Below are positions 24,754 through 36,735 of a DNA stretch of 64,000 nucleotides, piece by piece. The stretch is taken from assembly GCA_002205965.3 (NCBI GenBank), contig NADL03000608.1:682001-746000 (forward strand). The letters are read 5' to 3'. The translations under genes and the position numbers were made by a program. The notes below the pieces were generated by a model. It was not told where the DNA came from. It saw only the letters and a program-made list of their open reading frames with translations, and searched no databases. This DNA is from Kappaphycus alvarezii (taxonomy: Eukaryota > Rhodophyta > Florideophyceae > Gigartinales > Solieriaceae). How positions within the stretch are numbered: the stretch's first letter is position 1; every line of letters begins with the position of its first letter.

Positions 24754-24911
24754 GCCCCTTCTATACTCGCTTGTAGCCCTCTCAACTGTCGTCCTTATCC
24801 AACCCTTTTTCTTCGTTCAACTATACCACGGTAGCACTTTTGTCGCTTGCAACACTCTCTCTTGGGGGGTAATTGGTTGTGAGTATTTCAACTACCGACA
24901 ATTTATCCCTA

Positions 24912-26155
24912 TCAAAGGGCATGACGAGCAGTTGCACCGATTGCTCCATGCGTATCGAAGCCAAACGGGAAGAACTGGGCTCGTATCGTAGCGCATAGTT
25001 CAGCGTAGTGTCCTCTTTTTTGAGCTTTGATAGTAATTATCGTTCCGGCTGGTGTCTTGCGGGAGTGAGGTATGTCTATGGCAGTATATGGGCTCGCAAG
25101 GAATACTTCTATCGCATGAGGTCTTGGAGAGAACTCAAGGTTATCAATTAAGAGGTCCATTCTGCGGAGGTCTTGATAAGGTAGATGCGCTTCGAATGGG
25201 AAGGTGAATTCAAGCTTGTGATTCAAGAGGACCGACGGGTAGCGAAGAAGATAATATAGTTTGTCTCGGAGGTGATTTTGGCGTCTATGGAAGCCCTTTC
25301 GTACTCTAAATTGCATTGAATGTCTCCCGAGAGGGTAAACGAGAGGCGGGCAGCAGAAATTCGAAAGGACACACCGCGGAAAATGGTCCCGGCCGCTGAA
25401 GACAGGATTAATGAGGCCAAGGATTACCATGTATATCCAAATCTCAGGGTCCACCTGAGTTGAGTAGCGGGAGTCTGGGAGGGTGAGGAAAGGGGAGTGG
25501 GCATATTGGGTGCGGTAGCTCAGGTTCCGTGCCAGGCGTTGAGCTGCACTTTCATGTTTTGGTGGGGATAATAAGTAGAGTTGGTGGCGCTTTTCGTGAA
25601 TGTTGGTGGTGAGGTCAGTCTGAGTACCTTGGAGGTAACCGCGCAATTGAAGGTGATTTAGGAGTGGTGCGAGGCGCAAGCACTCAGGGAGCAACGATGG
25701 ATGGATTGAGCGGTGCGCCTTGCTTATCTCGTTGGTGAGCAGTTGGCAACCATTGGGTGGGAATAGATCGATTGAAGGCTGTAAGTACTCGCTAGGGAGC
25801 GGAAGTAAGTAGCAGACTGAACCGTTGAGGTGAGCTTGAGTCCTAGTCCCCATCGTGAGAAGGGAGAAGGGCGCAGAGCCGGGAACTGTCCTGCAGCTCT
25901 CGGTGAATACTCTCGAAGGCCCCTCGCAGTTCTTGGTCAAACTTTTTTGACGTAGAAGAGGTTAGGTGCGGTGGGGTAGTCCGAAGAGTGTAGATGAGGC
26001 GGCATGCGCTTGTGCAGTATCAAAGGAAGTGAAAGGCAGTCTGCGGGCCGCCCAATGAGGGTAGAGCCATTGGCAGCTTTGTCGTTACCATTCACAACCT
26101 CACCGTTCGTGTCCGTGGCTGCACTGTGATCGATTTCGTCTGTTGCTTGTTCCAT
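24912..26155 (-). pseudogene. LINE-like C-terminal zinc-binding/endonuclease-like ORF, truncated by solo LTR A4
   Basis: Minus-strand frame from ATG at 26155, reading through a frame break near 25940 (a run of six A; seven would keep it open) and then open to the LTR, whose first bases supply a TGA stop. Landmarks follow the order known from the C-terminal module of non-LTR retrotransposons of algae and fungi: Cys residues before a YPLGRHSM motif, then RRQNHLRDKL, then DLLIDN...AIEVFLASP (endonuclease-like strands), then KRGHYAELC and FFPFGFDTHGAIG. No reverse transcriptase part is seen upstream. It is either a LINE remnant or a host gene derived from one. The true C-terminus lies at 16365-16492. 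Confidence 0.55.
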
Positions 26156-26319
26156 CCTATGGGTAGGCACTCTATTTCCTTTCAAGTTGACGGCTCGAGT
26201 ATCTTTGCCTTTTCCACAACAGCTTCATGCATATATTCAGGAGACGATTTCGCAAGGTAGCCCTTCCCGTTTTGCAGCTGTTGCAGCTGCGGCCTTTTAC
26301 TCTGCAATACTCTCCTCAA

Positions 26320-27259
26320 TTACTGAGAACAGGTGCTGGTGCGCGAAGGGATCAGGTAAAGCGTCATCAATTCTAATGATACTGTACCCTTTTTCTTAGC
26401 GCTTTCTGCCACACGTTGAAGACTAGAGTAATATGGCTGGCCATATATGTCCTCGCGAATATTGCATCTTCCCGGATGCGATCGCAAGCAATCGTTATAT
26501 CCAGAACTTTGTTCATATCGCCACTCACCTATGACGCAAGGAAAGAAATATTCATCTTGTGCGATGTGGCAGCAAACATTGGACAACTCGATCATTTCTT
26601 TCTTGTCACCACTTGCAGAATATAGAGGTAACCCGCTAAAAGCTCCACTGTGAGTTAAAACATCCTTCGCCAACAGGAAATATTCCTTCACTGTAGCCAA
26701 ATATACTAACTGACACCACTTCAGTTCGCTTTGGAACTTTCTATAGAATTGCGGTGGCAATTTTTGTGACCAGATCCAAGTGGCCTAAGCCGATTGTAGT
26801 CACATTGATAATCTAGATGCGTTGCAAGTTCAAAGATATTTTCTTTCAGGCCCTATGACTCCAGGAATTTTGCTGAATTGTTCTTTTCAGATTTATAGAT
26901 GCTGGGCAGAACCTTGTCCTTCTCTATCTTCACACCTCCTCTCACTACCGCTGTCTTGAACTCTAAAACTGCAATGAGAACAAAATGGCTCACGATACTG
27001 TGCTCTGTGTCGTCGCAATACATTCGGTTTTCGTGGGAAAGTACCAAAGAAGATACATTGAACGATTCATGCGGACGAGATTCGACACCTCTGCTCCCAC
27101 GGCATAGTTCAACTTTGCGTTGCTATTTGTGTTAGCGAAACAATCATCAATCCATCTCCCGGTCCGAACGCTTTCCGGTACTTGATGAAGGACTTCAAAC
27201 TCGTCGTCAACCTCATCTTCTCGTAGCCTACCTCCGCCCGCGTCCGGGGCGTTGTTCAC
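26320..27259 (-). pseudogene. Unrecognised minus-strand gene remnant in several frames
   Basis: Three minus-strand open stretches follow one another: 27259-26990 (acidic start, then a segment with WIDDCFANTNS and SNLVRMNRSMY), 27047-26853 (FVLIAVLEFKTAVV) and 26760-26320 (a 146-aa frame with several Cys and Tyr). They look like pieces of one protein in changing frames, with introns or frame breaks between. No family is recognised. The EFKTA segment resembles the core strand of nuclease-like folds only weakly. Confidence 0.3.
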
Positions 27260-27562
27260 CGCATCTTGCGCTTACTGGAGATCTTATATTGATGATTCAA
27301 TAATAATCGCTAGCAAATGGGCTCTATCCAACATGTAGATATCATTACAAATATCAGGTGGTATTTATGATTGCGATGACATGACTCTCCAGTTTCCGTC
27401 CGAAATTCAAGCGCAAATTGAGGCCAGTTAATTGCACCTACCTAAGTAACGGAGACTTATTGAATTTGAGCAAAGGGCTCTTTGGTACTTCACGAATGCA
27501 TGCCGGATCTCAACGCACCCAAGTTGCAAGGATTTCAATGGTCTGCGAAACAGAATCGCAAT
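27260..27562. other. AT-rich flank upstream of A3, no gene seen
   Basis: No frame longer than about 60 codons and no repeat. It ends in ATATT, the target duplication of A3. Confidence 0.4.
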
Positions 27563-27567
27563 ATATT

Positions 27568-28112
27568 TGATATAATGAAAATTGTAGATATTCCTTGGCA
27601 TGCTGCGCTGGCTGAGTTGGCACTGTACTTACAATTATATTTTTAATTATTTTTTGAGGGATGCTTTGCACTGTACTGTGGCGGTGCAGATTTGGCACAT
27701 AGGTACTGTATAGGTGCTACAGAATGTGAGGGTTGAAAACTCTATATAAGGGGCTGTTTGCATGAAATGGTAGGACTACTTGAGAGCCAGCATACCCGAG
27801 CGGGGCGCTCAACAAGTTAAGTCAAACACAAAGCATAAAGGAAGTTGGCAGACAACTTCAAGCCAAGTCCAGAGTAGTAGGAAGTTGAGAGTCAACTTCG
27901 GACCCAAGAAAACGTTTTCTTACGCTAGTCGCAGAGCGTCGGTGGTAGACCCTGCCCCTTTTATACTTGCTTGTAGCTTCTTCAACTCTCTTCTATATAC
28001 ACTCCCTTTTGTTCGTTCAACAATACCACGGTAGCACTTTTGTCGCTCGCAACACCTCCTTCTCAGGGTAATTGGTTCCCAGGATCTCTTCCCCGCCGAT
28101 TTACCCCTATCA
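27568..28112 (+). repeat. 5' LTR of A3 (545 bp)
   Basis: TGATATAATG...CCCCTATCA; TATA-like CTCTATATAAGG at 27740. Similarity to other family-A LTRs begins at the first hairpin (GAAGTTGGCAGACAACTTC, from 27841). Confidence 0.94.
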
Positions 28113-31100
28113 TTTGGTACTCTTGTGGAGGGGGTTGCACCCGAGGTATTCGAGTTGAGCAGTAGTAAGGAACACTTCGTTGGGATTTCTTTTCTGTAAT
28201 CATGGATCTCAACGCTGCTCGTATAACGTTCACAGGGGGCAAGACTGAAGACGTTGAGGAGTTTCTTTACACATATGTCAACGTTGTGATGCGTGAGAAG
28301 AGCGATGAAGAGAAGGCCGCAAGTATCTTTGCCTATCTTCATGGTGACGCAAAGCACAAATATAAGTCCAAGTTTATCGACGGGTGGTCTCTTAACGGGA
28401 ATGGGCGTAACTTCGGTGACGTATGTGAGTGGCTTGTGAAAGAGTATGCTAAGGAGGTAGAACCAGATGAGATGATTCGTACCGCCATAGAGGCCCGGCT
28501 CAACTTCGACGATTTGTTAAGCTCATTGGTGTACTTGTGTGATCTTTATGAAAAGGCTGGGTTCAACGCCCAAGCCAAGTACGGAATGCTGCGTAAGGCG
28601 GCTATGGTGGATAAGCGGCTCTCCGATTTCCTCCTCATCAAGGGCCCTCACACTTTTGATGAACTGAAGGGTACCATAGTAGAATTTGTCAAAAATTCGG
28701 AGACGTTTCAGTCACTGAGTGAGGTACCGAGGGAAACCCGCACATCGATGTCTATCGTACATCCTGAAAAGAATTATCAAAGGCCGGCTACTAGTGCAGC
28801 GGCATTAGAATCTGTCAGGAGCGATGTCAAAAACTTGGAAGAAAGGTTGGAAACCCGATTCGATAATCGACTTGACATGATAACCTCGCAGTTGGAAAGC
28901 CTTACTCTTACCATTAAGAAGAACCAGTCTGGGGCCCCTAAGGCCGCAGAAGTCTGTTCTTACTGTCACAAGCCTGGAAACTTTGCAAACAGGTGTCCTG
29001 ATAATCCACATAGAAACACTCGTTGTGGAAAGTGCGGTCGATATGGGCATCATGAAAGTAACTGCTGGTCTAAAGACAACAAAGAGCAAATTTATCGGAA
29101 GCAAGGAGTGAGTCAGGACCAGAGGCGAAAATCTTACAAAATAGAAGGGATCAAAGGTTGACGGATGCCGGTAACGTATCCATTGCTGAAGAGATTAGTC
29201 AAGTCAATGTGACAAAAAGGGATGGGGAAGGGAACATTTTATCGAAGAAACCTAGGCAAGATTATGGAATGCTGGAGCATATCCCAGCACCTGTACCTCC
29301 TCGAACCAAGAGGTCTGATCAAATTGTTCCAGGAGTGGGAGTCACTCCGGCCAAGAAGACGAAAAAGAGTAAGAAAGCTAAGAGTATCTCTAAGGACGTA
29401 CTAGAGTATGTGAAGAGGTACAATTTGGTGGCTGAGCTTGCATCGGCCCCGACTGGGATAACGTTTGGTCAACTTTTGAGGGGCGACGCAGAGGATGCGA
29501 GAAAAGAACTCAAAAAAATTATCAGGTTTAATAAGTCCGCTAAGGGTAAGAAACTGTTTCTTCAATCGGCCTCGACAGCACCAAGACGTCTTAAGCTGGT
29601 ACCAGTCAAAGTATTGGGTATGAAAACCCAGGCTCTCTTCGATTCGGGTGCTGTTCCAAACCTCATTTCAGAAACTTTGGTGACAGATCTAGGTCTCGAC
29701 ATTACTCCAACGACTCGAAAAATAACTGTAGCGGATGGAACCGTCTCAAAATGCATGGGCACTGTTGACAATGTTTCCGTGTTCTTTGGGGGCTCTAAAG
29801 TTGATGTAGACTTTCTTGTCATGCCTGATCTCCCTTTCGATGCAATCATTGGCTGCCCTACCATGGAAAGACTAGGGACCTGCATTGACTTGGGCAATCA
29901 AATGGTTTCAGTTAATGTTGACGGCAGAACCGTGAAGATGCCCCTGGATTTCGACAAAAGCACGCATCCTGAAGATTTAAAAGAAACAGAAAGTGAAGAT
30001 TTCACTTCTAGCTATGACAGCGAAGATTCGGAACCAACTAACACTTTCGGAAGTGGAAAAGGGTACCCTTGGGGGGTAATGAACATGGCATGGGACGATT
30101 ATGATTCTGGGTTTGAAACAGATGACGACTGGAATTCTAGGATAAGTTTGAAACCCGAACATGTTTCTTTTTGCGATGATATCGAATCAAAGGACGGAAT
30201 TCAGAGCATGAAAGAAGATTACCTTTGCAAAGAAAATAAGAGTACGTCGAATTCCATATATGAAGATGTGAGCACGACGGAAGAGGTCCTTCAAAATATT
30301 GAGGTTGAGAATCAAGGAGAAAAAGGGCGCCAAATGGCAGAAATCCAAGGAAAAGTGCAGCACCTTCCCGCCGCCGCCTCACTGAAAATATCCGACATGT
30401 TAACATCTTCCGAAGTAATTGCATGGAGTGTATCAGATTTAAGACAAGCAAGTGTACCGGTTACTCACTCGTTCGAACTTACCGACACTCAACCAATTTA
30501 CCACAAGCCTAGACGTCAACCGCCAAAATATGACCAATTTATCTCAGAAAATGTTACAAGTATGCTGAAAAATGATATTATTCGACCAGTTTCATCCCCA
30601 TGGTCGTTTCCACTTGTGGTCGCACCAAAGAAGGATGGAAAGCTGCGTTTTTGCGTCGATTACCGACAACTAAACCAGAGAATGATACCCGATCGATTTC
30701 CGATTCCGAACATGGAGGAGATCCTCGAGGACCTGAAGGATGGGAGATATTTCACCTCAAATGACCTTTACACTGGCTATTGGCAGATTCCATTGGATGA
30801 AAAATGTAAGGAAAAAACAACCTTTACCAGCAAAGCCAGTACGTTCAGATTCGAAGTGATGCCTTTTGGTCTCATGAATGCACCAGCTACATTCCAAAGA
30901 ATGATGAACGAGGTTTTGAAAGGACTTCCATTCGCAAGAGTCTATATCGATGATGTCGTCATATTCTCAGAAACATTGGATCAGCACATCTCGCACGTCA
31001 AGACAGTTGTGGAGAGGATATCGGAGTATAGCTTGAAAATTAAGTTGAGCAAATGCTTCTTTGCGAAAACTTCTATCCAATTACTCGGTCATATCGTCGA

Positions 31101-32672
31101 CCAAGAGGGAATTAGAGTGGATCCAGAGAAAACGAAAAAATAAAGTGGGCACCAAGGCCCGCTTCAAAGACGGAGGTCCGAAGCTTCTTAGGACTGGCTT
31201 CATATTACAGAAGATTTATCAAAGATTTCGCCAAGACTGCAGCACCGTTACATGCCAGCACTACGAAGAACGGAAAATTTTACTGGAACAAGGAAATGGA
31301 AACTGTATTTCAGGAGCTTAAAGATAAGCTATGTGTCCCCGTTCTCATGTACCCAGATTTCAAGAGACCATTCGTTGTGGAAACAGATGCCTCAGAGCGG
31401 TCTTTGGGTGCTGTTTTGTCCCAAAAAGATGAAAACGGAAGACTACACCCAGTTCAATTCGCAAGCCGAACTCTGAATGATGCGGAAAAGAGATACTCAG
31501 TCTGCGAGAAAGAAGCGCTAGCTGTCGTCTTTGCGCTGAAAAAGTTTCGCGTATACCTTTTATCACTCGAGACATTTGTCTTGATAACTGATCACCAGGC
31601 ACTTAAGACAGCATTCCAAAAGAAGGATGTACATCACCGCTTGGCCGATGGCTCGACATTTTCGCAGAGTATCGGTTTGAAATTGTGTATAGACGCGGAC
31701 GCAATAATCAGCCTGCCGATTACCTATCCCGCTTGAGGGACGCACTGATTGCAAATGAAAAAGCTTCGGAGGACATCGTCGGAGTCGCCGAGTTGCAGTT
31801 GCCGAACGATAACGAGTACGAAGCTAATATTCACGGACTGATCAAATTCCTCGATGGACTAGAAATGAGAAAGGTTGATCTTGAACACAGAAATTGGGTA
31901 CGCAGGAATCAAAAGGCTTTTACATTGTGGAATGGGAAACTATTCCGTCACACTAAAGCGAGTCCTCGTCTAGTGGCCCATTTGAAAGAAAGGATGAAGA
32001 TCTTGAGGACTTTTCATGACAAGTTAGGGCATTAGGATCTCGAAACAACCAAGAAGTTCATTACGGAGAGATTCTGGTGGCCCAATATCCCTAAGGACGT
32101 CTATTATTTTGTGAAAAGCTGCGAAAACTGTCAAAAATTCACTCCGATACGAAAGTATAACACAACTCTAAGCTTTCCAGTTTTTGTCTTTTAGAAACAT
32201 TCTCAATTGACTTTGCCGGCCCATTCAAGGAAACATCTTCCGGAAACAAATATCTCCTTATAGCGGAAAAACATCTAATGGGATGGCCAATAGCAGTTGC
32301 AGGTGAGGAGACCAATGCTGAAGTGGTCCTGAGATTCATCGAAAAAGAAATAACTGAACCGTTTGGTCTTCCAAAAAGGATAATCTCGGATAACGTCCTT
32401 TGTTTTACTGCAACTTCACTGCTTCGAGTTTTGAAGAAGAAAGGGATTCAGCTGAAGACAGTTCTCGACTACGCTCTTATGTCAAACGGGAAAGCCAAAA
32501 AGATGATTGGAACTATCAAACGCGCACCTAATTTTTGGAATATTTTATAGGTAATCAACTGCATCCCTATTCGTTTGAAAGGCCTCATGTTTTAAAAATA
32601 AGGCAACTTACATTAATAGAAACAGAAGAAGAATGATGACGAGTCGGGACGTTCGTCTTGAGCGAGGGGGTG

Positions 32673-33220
32673 TGATATAATGAAAATTGTAGATATTCCT
32701 TGGCATGCTGCGCTGGCTGAGTTGGCACTGTACTTACAATTATATTTTTAATTATTTTTTTGAGGGATGCTTTGCACTGTACTGTGGCGGTGCAGATTTG
32801 GCACATAGGTACTGTATAGGTGCTACAGAATGTGAGGGTTGAAAACTCTATATAAGGGGCTGTTTGCATGAAATGGTAGGACTACTTGAGAGCCAGCATA
32901 CCCGAGCGGGGCGCTCAACAAGTTAAGTCAAACACAAAGCATAAAGGAAGTTGGCAGACAACTTCAAGCCAAGTCCAGAGTAGTAGGAAGTTGAGAGTCA
33001 ACTTCGGACCCAAGAAAACGTTTTCTTACGCTAGTCGCAGAGCGTCGGTGGTAGACCCTGCCCCTTTTATACTTGCTTGTAGCTTCTTCAACTCTCTTCT
33101 ATATACACTCCCTTTTGTTCGTTCAACACATACCACGGTAGCACTTTTGTCGCTCGCAACACCTCCTTCTCAGGGTAATTGGTTCCCAGGATCTCTTCCC
33201 CCGCCGATTTACCCCTATCA
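32673..33220 (+). repeat. 3' LTR of A3 (548 bp)
   Basis: Differs from the 5' LTR by only a few one-base length differences. Preceded by GAGCGAGGGGGTG, the same polypurine context as in A2. Confidence 0.94.
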
Positions 33221-34360
33221 ATATTCGCCGTTGTTATCTGCAAGGTGGTACGGTATCTCTACTACAAACTTCGAATAACGAAAAAGCCTGAGGATAACAA
33301 TGGTCCGAATGCAAGCGACCAGAAGCTGTCCTTGCAAGTTGCTGTGGAACAGTGTTAGGAATGCATACAAAAAAGACGAAACCGGTGACGAATGGCAACG
33401 AAGGCGTACATGTTGTCAAGGTGCTGCAGGTGACCACTCAACCCCTCAGTCCTAATGGTGCTACTGTCCCGTTGGACGAAGTTGGGCATGATTCTCAATC
33501 GTTTGTGAACGCAAGGGCTGTTGCGAATGCGGGTGAGATAATCGGACAGGTTACGAAAGTGTGGCGATACGGACCGCAAATTGTTAATCATACGCAGTTA
33601 CAGGGGAGTAAGTGGAGCTGGGCGGGGTAGCTGAGGGTCGTACGAAGGGGGGGGGAAATGATGGTTGGTTTACTGTGGGAGAGAGTTGGGATAATACAAG
33701 ATGAATTAAAATGTCGGCGGTCCATGCGAAGGTACCAGGTACCAGCAACGGAGCTTCCAGTTGTGCGTGTAGTACATGTACTATACCGGAAGCGCGGAAA
33801 AGATGACGAGCAAGCATTTTGCTGATGTTGTTACTTCTCTGTGTCCAGGTAACCACTCATCCACTCCACACACCCTCAGCACAAGATGTACACCCTGCTC
33901 CTCTTCCCCTGCCCTCCCACTCACCTCTCAATCGCTCCCCCTCGCTAACTCGTTCCCTTTCCCACACCGTCGCCAGCCCCACTCTTTTCCCCCGCTCCGC
34001 TCCCTTCCCGTCCCACCTTAGGGATCTCCTCCCACCCCAACCGTCCTCCCGATCACTGTTTTCTCGTCGGTGCCAATCCTGCTGAACCGATTTTCTGAGG
34101 TCTCGATTCACGTACCCTCTATCTCACCTCCAACCTCTGTATTCCCCCTCGCATCATTGCCCACTTTTTCCGTGTGGACAATCGTAACGATGAGTGCGAT
34201 GTGCTAGCCCCTCCCTGGGAACCATTAGACGCCATTATCAAGGAGCACTTGGAGAATCAATATAGAGAATTCAAATGCTTTCAAAGGGGCGCAGTGAAGT
34301 GAGCATGTGGACTTTTATATCGCTTCAATCTTGCGGCTTGTCCAGTGGAATCTAGGTGCT

Positions 34361-34377
34361 ACACCGCCCGGCGGTGT
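34361..34377. repeat. Short perfect inverted repeat ACACCGC-CCG-GCGGTGT
   Basis: 7-bp arms, 3-nt loop. It lies directly before the larger inverted repeat at 34390. Confidence 0.6.
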
Positions 34378-34389
34378 GGGAGGACTTGC

Positions 34390-34437
34390 AACTTGTGTGT
34401 CGAATTGAGTCATTTGAGTCAATTCGACGCACAAACT
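34390..34437. repeat. Inverted repeat around GTCGAATTGA / TCAATTCGAC
   Basis: Perfect 10-bp inner arms with a 10-nt loop, extended outward with one or two mismatches to about 18 bp per side. Intergenic; function unknown. Confidence 0.6.
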
Positions 34438-35667
34438 TTCAATCATAGAAGCAGATAAATTCCCTTCCCCAAACCCCAAGCGGAGGTCCTCCGTAGATTG
34501 CCTCCGCAGCGTAGGCGGGAAAACAGGTTTATATGATGTTTACTTGAATGGGTTGGTATACTTAAAATTTCCAAAACAGGATTTTTTGGGGGGAAAACAG
34601 GTTTGGTTTACTGCGAGTGGTGTAACAGGTTACAGGTTAGGTGGGGCGCATATACTTCCGCTCCTTGAACATTCTGTTATGCATACCAGTGTCACTGGTC
34701 CCAAGGCGAACTGCGTATTCATTAGCGCTGTAATAAATCCCAGAAAACCTCATCAGCAGAACGAAAATTCTTATTCCTCCCCTTCGCTTTCTGGTAAAGC
34801 TGCCCGCCGTATTCTGCTAGAAATCGTACCCCACGGCGTATTCCCCTCCAGTCTTAACTTACCGGAAACCTACTTCCCTTTCAGAAAACCAAAAAAAGCA
34901 CTAATTTAAATTAATATTTAGTATGTAAAATCACAACAATGCATCCCATTGCCACGCCTTTCCGTCCCCGCACTTGAGCAAGCATAACTCCGCATAAACC
35001 CTTGCACTCTATAAGTAATACAAATACTGTTGGAATTAGCTCGACTAGAGCTTTCCAACTGTATGTATTACAACCACCCTACTCAAAGAAGTGCTTCAGT
35101 CCAAGTTTTTTTTGAGACCGATTTTATTTAAAATAGAGTTTAAAGGTTGTGTTATTTCGCTTTCAAATTTTGATGTTTGTGATGTTCGTTATTCTAATTT
35201 AGACAAATTCAAAAGGCCCGCAGTTAGCCGACTTGGCCACAGATGAGACCAGGTGGGTTTCCAGATACCCGTTCCTCTTTTCAATCTCAGCACCCTTTAA
35301 TTATTATTGGTTGCATGACTCCGGTCCTTTATAGCACTAAAATTTTTGGATATCTTGCTGTATTTCTGTAGCCACCGAATCAGGGAGTCATACAGATTCG
35401 TAACAAAAAGTCCTCGGTAGTTCAAACATGGTTAAATCCGACTGCTACATATTACAGCAAAATCGAAGCCAATTTGGGTTAAAATGCGGGATAAACTTAC
35501 AACAGTAAAGCTCATTTCCGTCTAGTATCATTATGTCCTCCAAAACTTCTTCATATCTTGTCAGGTAGGAACCGTACGTACTCGCTGAGGATTATATCTT
35601 GTAAGTGATGACACATGAAATACATGTATGTCGTTTCAGTTTCTTTAGTCCTTTTTATGAAGAAGTT

Positions 35668-35790
35668 TGTAATACAAAAAAATGTTCCTCCCCTCATTTA
35701 ATACAGGAAATGGTCCTCCCTACATGTAATACAGGAAATGGTCCTCCCTCATTTAATACAAGAAATGGTCCTCCCTTCGTGTAATCCAGC
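35668..35790 (+). repeat. Four tandem ~28-bp repeats at the 5' tip of LTR A5
   Basis: Unit approximately TAATACAGGAAATGGTCCTCCC plus about five variable bases; the very start of the LTR is the first, most diverged copy and a fifth copy fades out. The position at the U3 tip is typical for enhancer repeats. Confidence 0.8.
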
Positions 35791-36153
35791 AACCTACAAC
35801 GATCCCGCCCCTAACTTCTCCCACCGTAATTTCCAAATTTACTTCCATTTTATCTAGATATTTTTATACTGTATTTAACCCTCTGAATCGACCCCGAATC
35901 AAGTCCCTTTTCCCTTTTAGCTTACCTCCTTCTCCAAATTCGCCTTTTTTGAGAAGAAGGGCGCAAATGCACTACTGCAAAAATCCCTTGCCGATTTATT
36001 TTACCTATTCCCAATCTATAGAACCTGCCCGGGAGCCTATTTAAACCCCTTTATTCTAAGTTCCAAATGCCCCCGATCATTTTACTCATCACCCCTCTCC
36101 CCCACACACCCAAAACACCCTACATTGCCTCCCGTTCCCCAACGTCTATCAAA

Positions 36154-36735
36154 ATGAACAACCTTCGCCTCTCTGTCCCTATTTCCAAAAACCGCCCTTC
36201 CCGTCCCATCAATGGCCTTCGTCTCGCCGCCTACGGGCCAACCGATGCCGACGACTACATCCGGCGGCAAACAAAGAAGCAAATCATCGAGTTCGTTCGC
36301 CGCCTCTTCATAGAAGAAGAGCGAGGGAGGTAAGTGAGGGAGAGGCTGAGAAGGTCGAGGAGGAGAGCGGGGAGTCCTTCGAGGAATGGTTAGCCCCTGA
36401 GCTAGTGCACGAGGCTCGGGAGAAGGAGGAGGAGGATGAGGAGGATGAGGAGGATGAGGAGGATGAGGATGAGGAGGAGGATGAGGAGGAGTATGGGGAG
36501 GAGGAGGATGAGGGAACAAGGGGAATGGAAAATGTTGGACTGGTGGGGCCTGGAATGGAGAGTATGGATCAAGTTGTGCCCACGATGGAACCGGATGGAG
36601 ATATCTTCAGTAATCTAGATATCTCCCAGGGGGAATAGAGAGCTGTGAGCCATTCGCAGATATTTGTAGGGACTGCTTGGACAGCATGGATATTTTAGAG
36701 GAGTTGTTTGGATCTGATTTAGAGAATGGGAAATA
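36154..36735 (+). other. LTR-encoded (U3) gene for an acidic protein, A5 copy
   Basis: Homologue of the gene in A4. ATG at 36154 after a C-rich leader. The N-terminal basic part contains NLR-S and GPTDADDYIRR; the middle is encoded by tandem GAG/GAT codons (36425-36515) giving a Glu/Asp run; then come SMDQVVPTMEPDG, LDISQ, ADICRDCL and LFGSDLE near the end. A GTAAGT follows the basic part (36331), so an intron may exist in this copy. Broken at about two places unless spliced. Order of parts and C-terminal motifs agree with A4, so the protein sequence was under some constraint after the two U3 types diverged. Confidence 0.68.

Larger units (their letters stand above)
16493..24914 (+). mobile_element. 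A4: solo LTR of family A, split by element B
   Basis: Starts TGATGTGCGC like A2's LTR, ends TTATCCCTATCA, and is flanked by AAGGG (16488-16492 and 24915-24919). Its own sequence is 16493-17716 plus 24757-24914; the rest is the nested element B. It is about 1.4 kb, longer than A2's LTR, because its U3 contains a gene (16802-17425) where A2 has only a short spacer. Divergence from the A2 LTR is considerable, so it is older than A2. No internal gypsy region remains, which indicates LTR-LTR recombination. Confidence 0.9.
27568..33220 (+). mobile_element. A3: Ty3/gypsy element, family A, internally deleted, different U3
   Basis: A 5.65-kb element flanked by ATATT (27563-27567 and 33221-33225). 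LTRs (545 and 548 bp) start TGATATAATG and end ACCCCTATCA. Parts: gag from ATG 28202 (CCHC knuckles about 28960-29070), protease (about 29630-29850), RT with YIDD (about 30500-31130), RNase H (about 31330-31600), and a partial integrase to about 32530. The integrase end and the duplicated C-terminal domain found in A2 are missing (about 1.5 kb). LTRs are almost identical: very recent insertion. About six to eight breaks. The U3 has no similarity to that of A2, A4 or A5. Confidence 0.94.
33226..35662. other. Intergenic region with C-rich gene-start-like stretch, no confirmed gene
   Basis: No ORF with recognisable content. A 121-codon frame at 34544-34909 opens with TTG, not ATG, and matches nothing I know. 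The stretch 33840-34150 is strongly C/pyrimidine-rich on the plus strand, like the 5' ends of the host genes in this window, and may be the remnant of a gene start. 34900-35660 is AT-rich and empty. Confidence 0.35.

Noticed and set aside
36421-36520. GAG/GAT tandem array as a non-coding satellite
   Set aside because: The triplet array is in the acidic middle of the U3 gene, at the same place as the acidic stretch of the homologous gene in A4.
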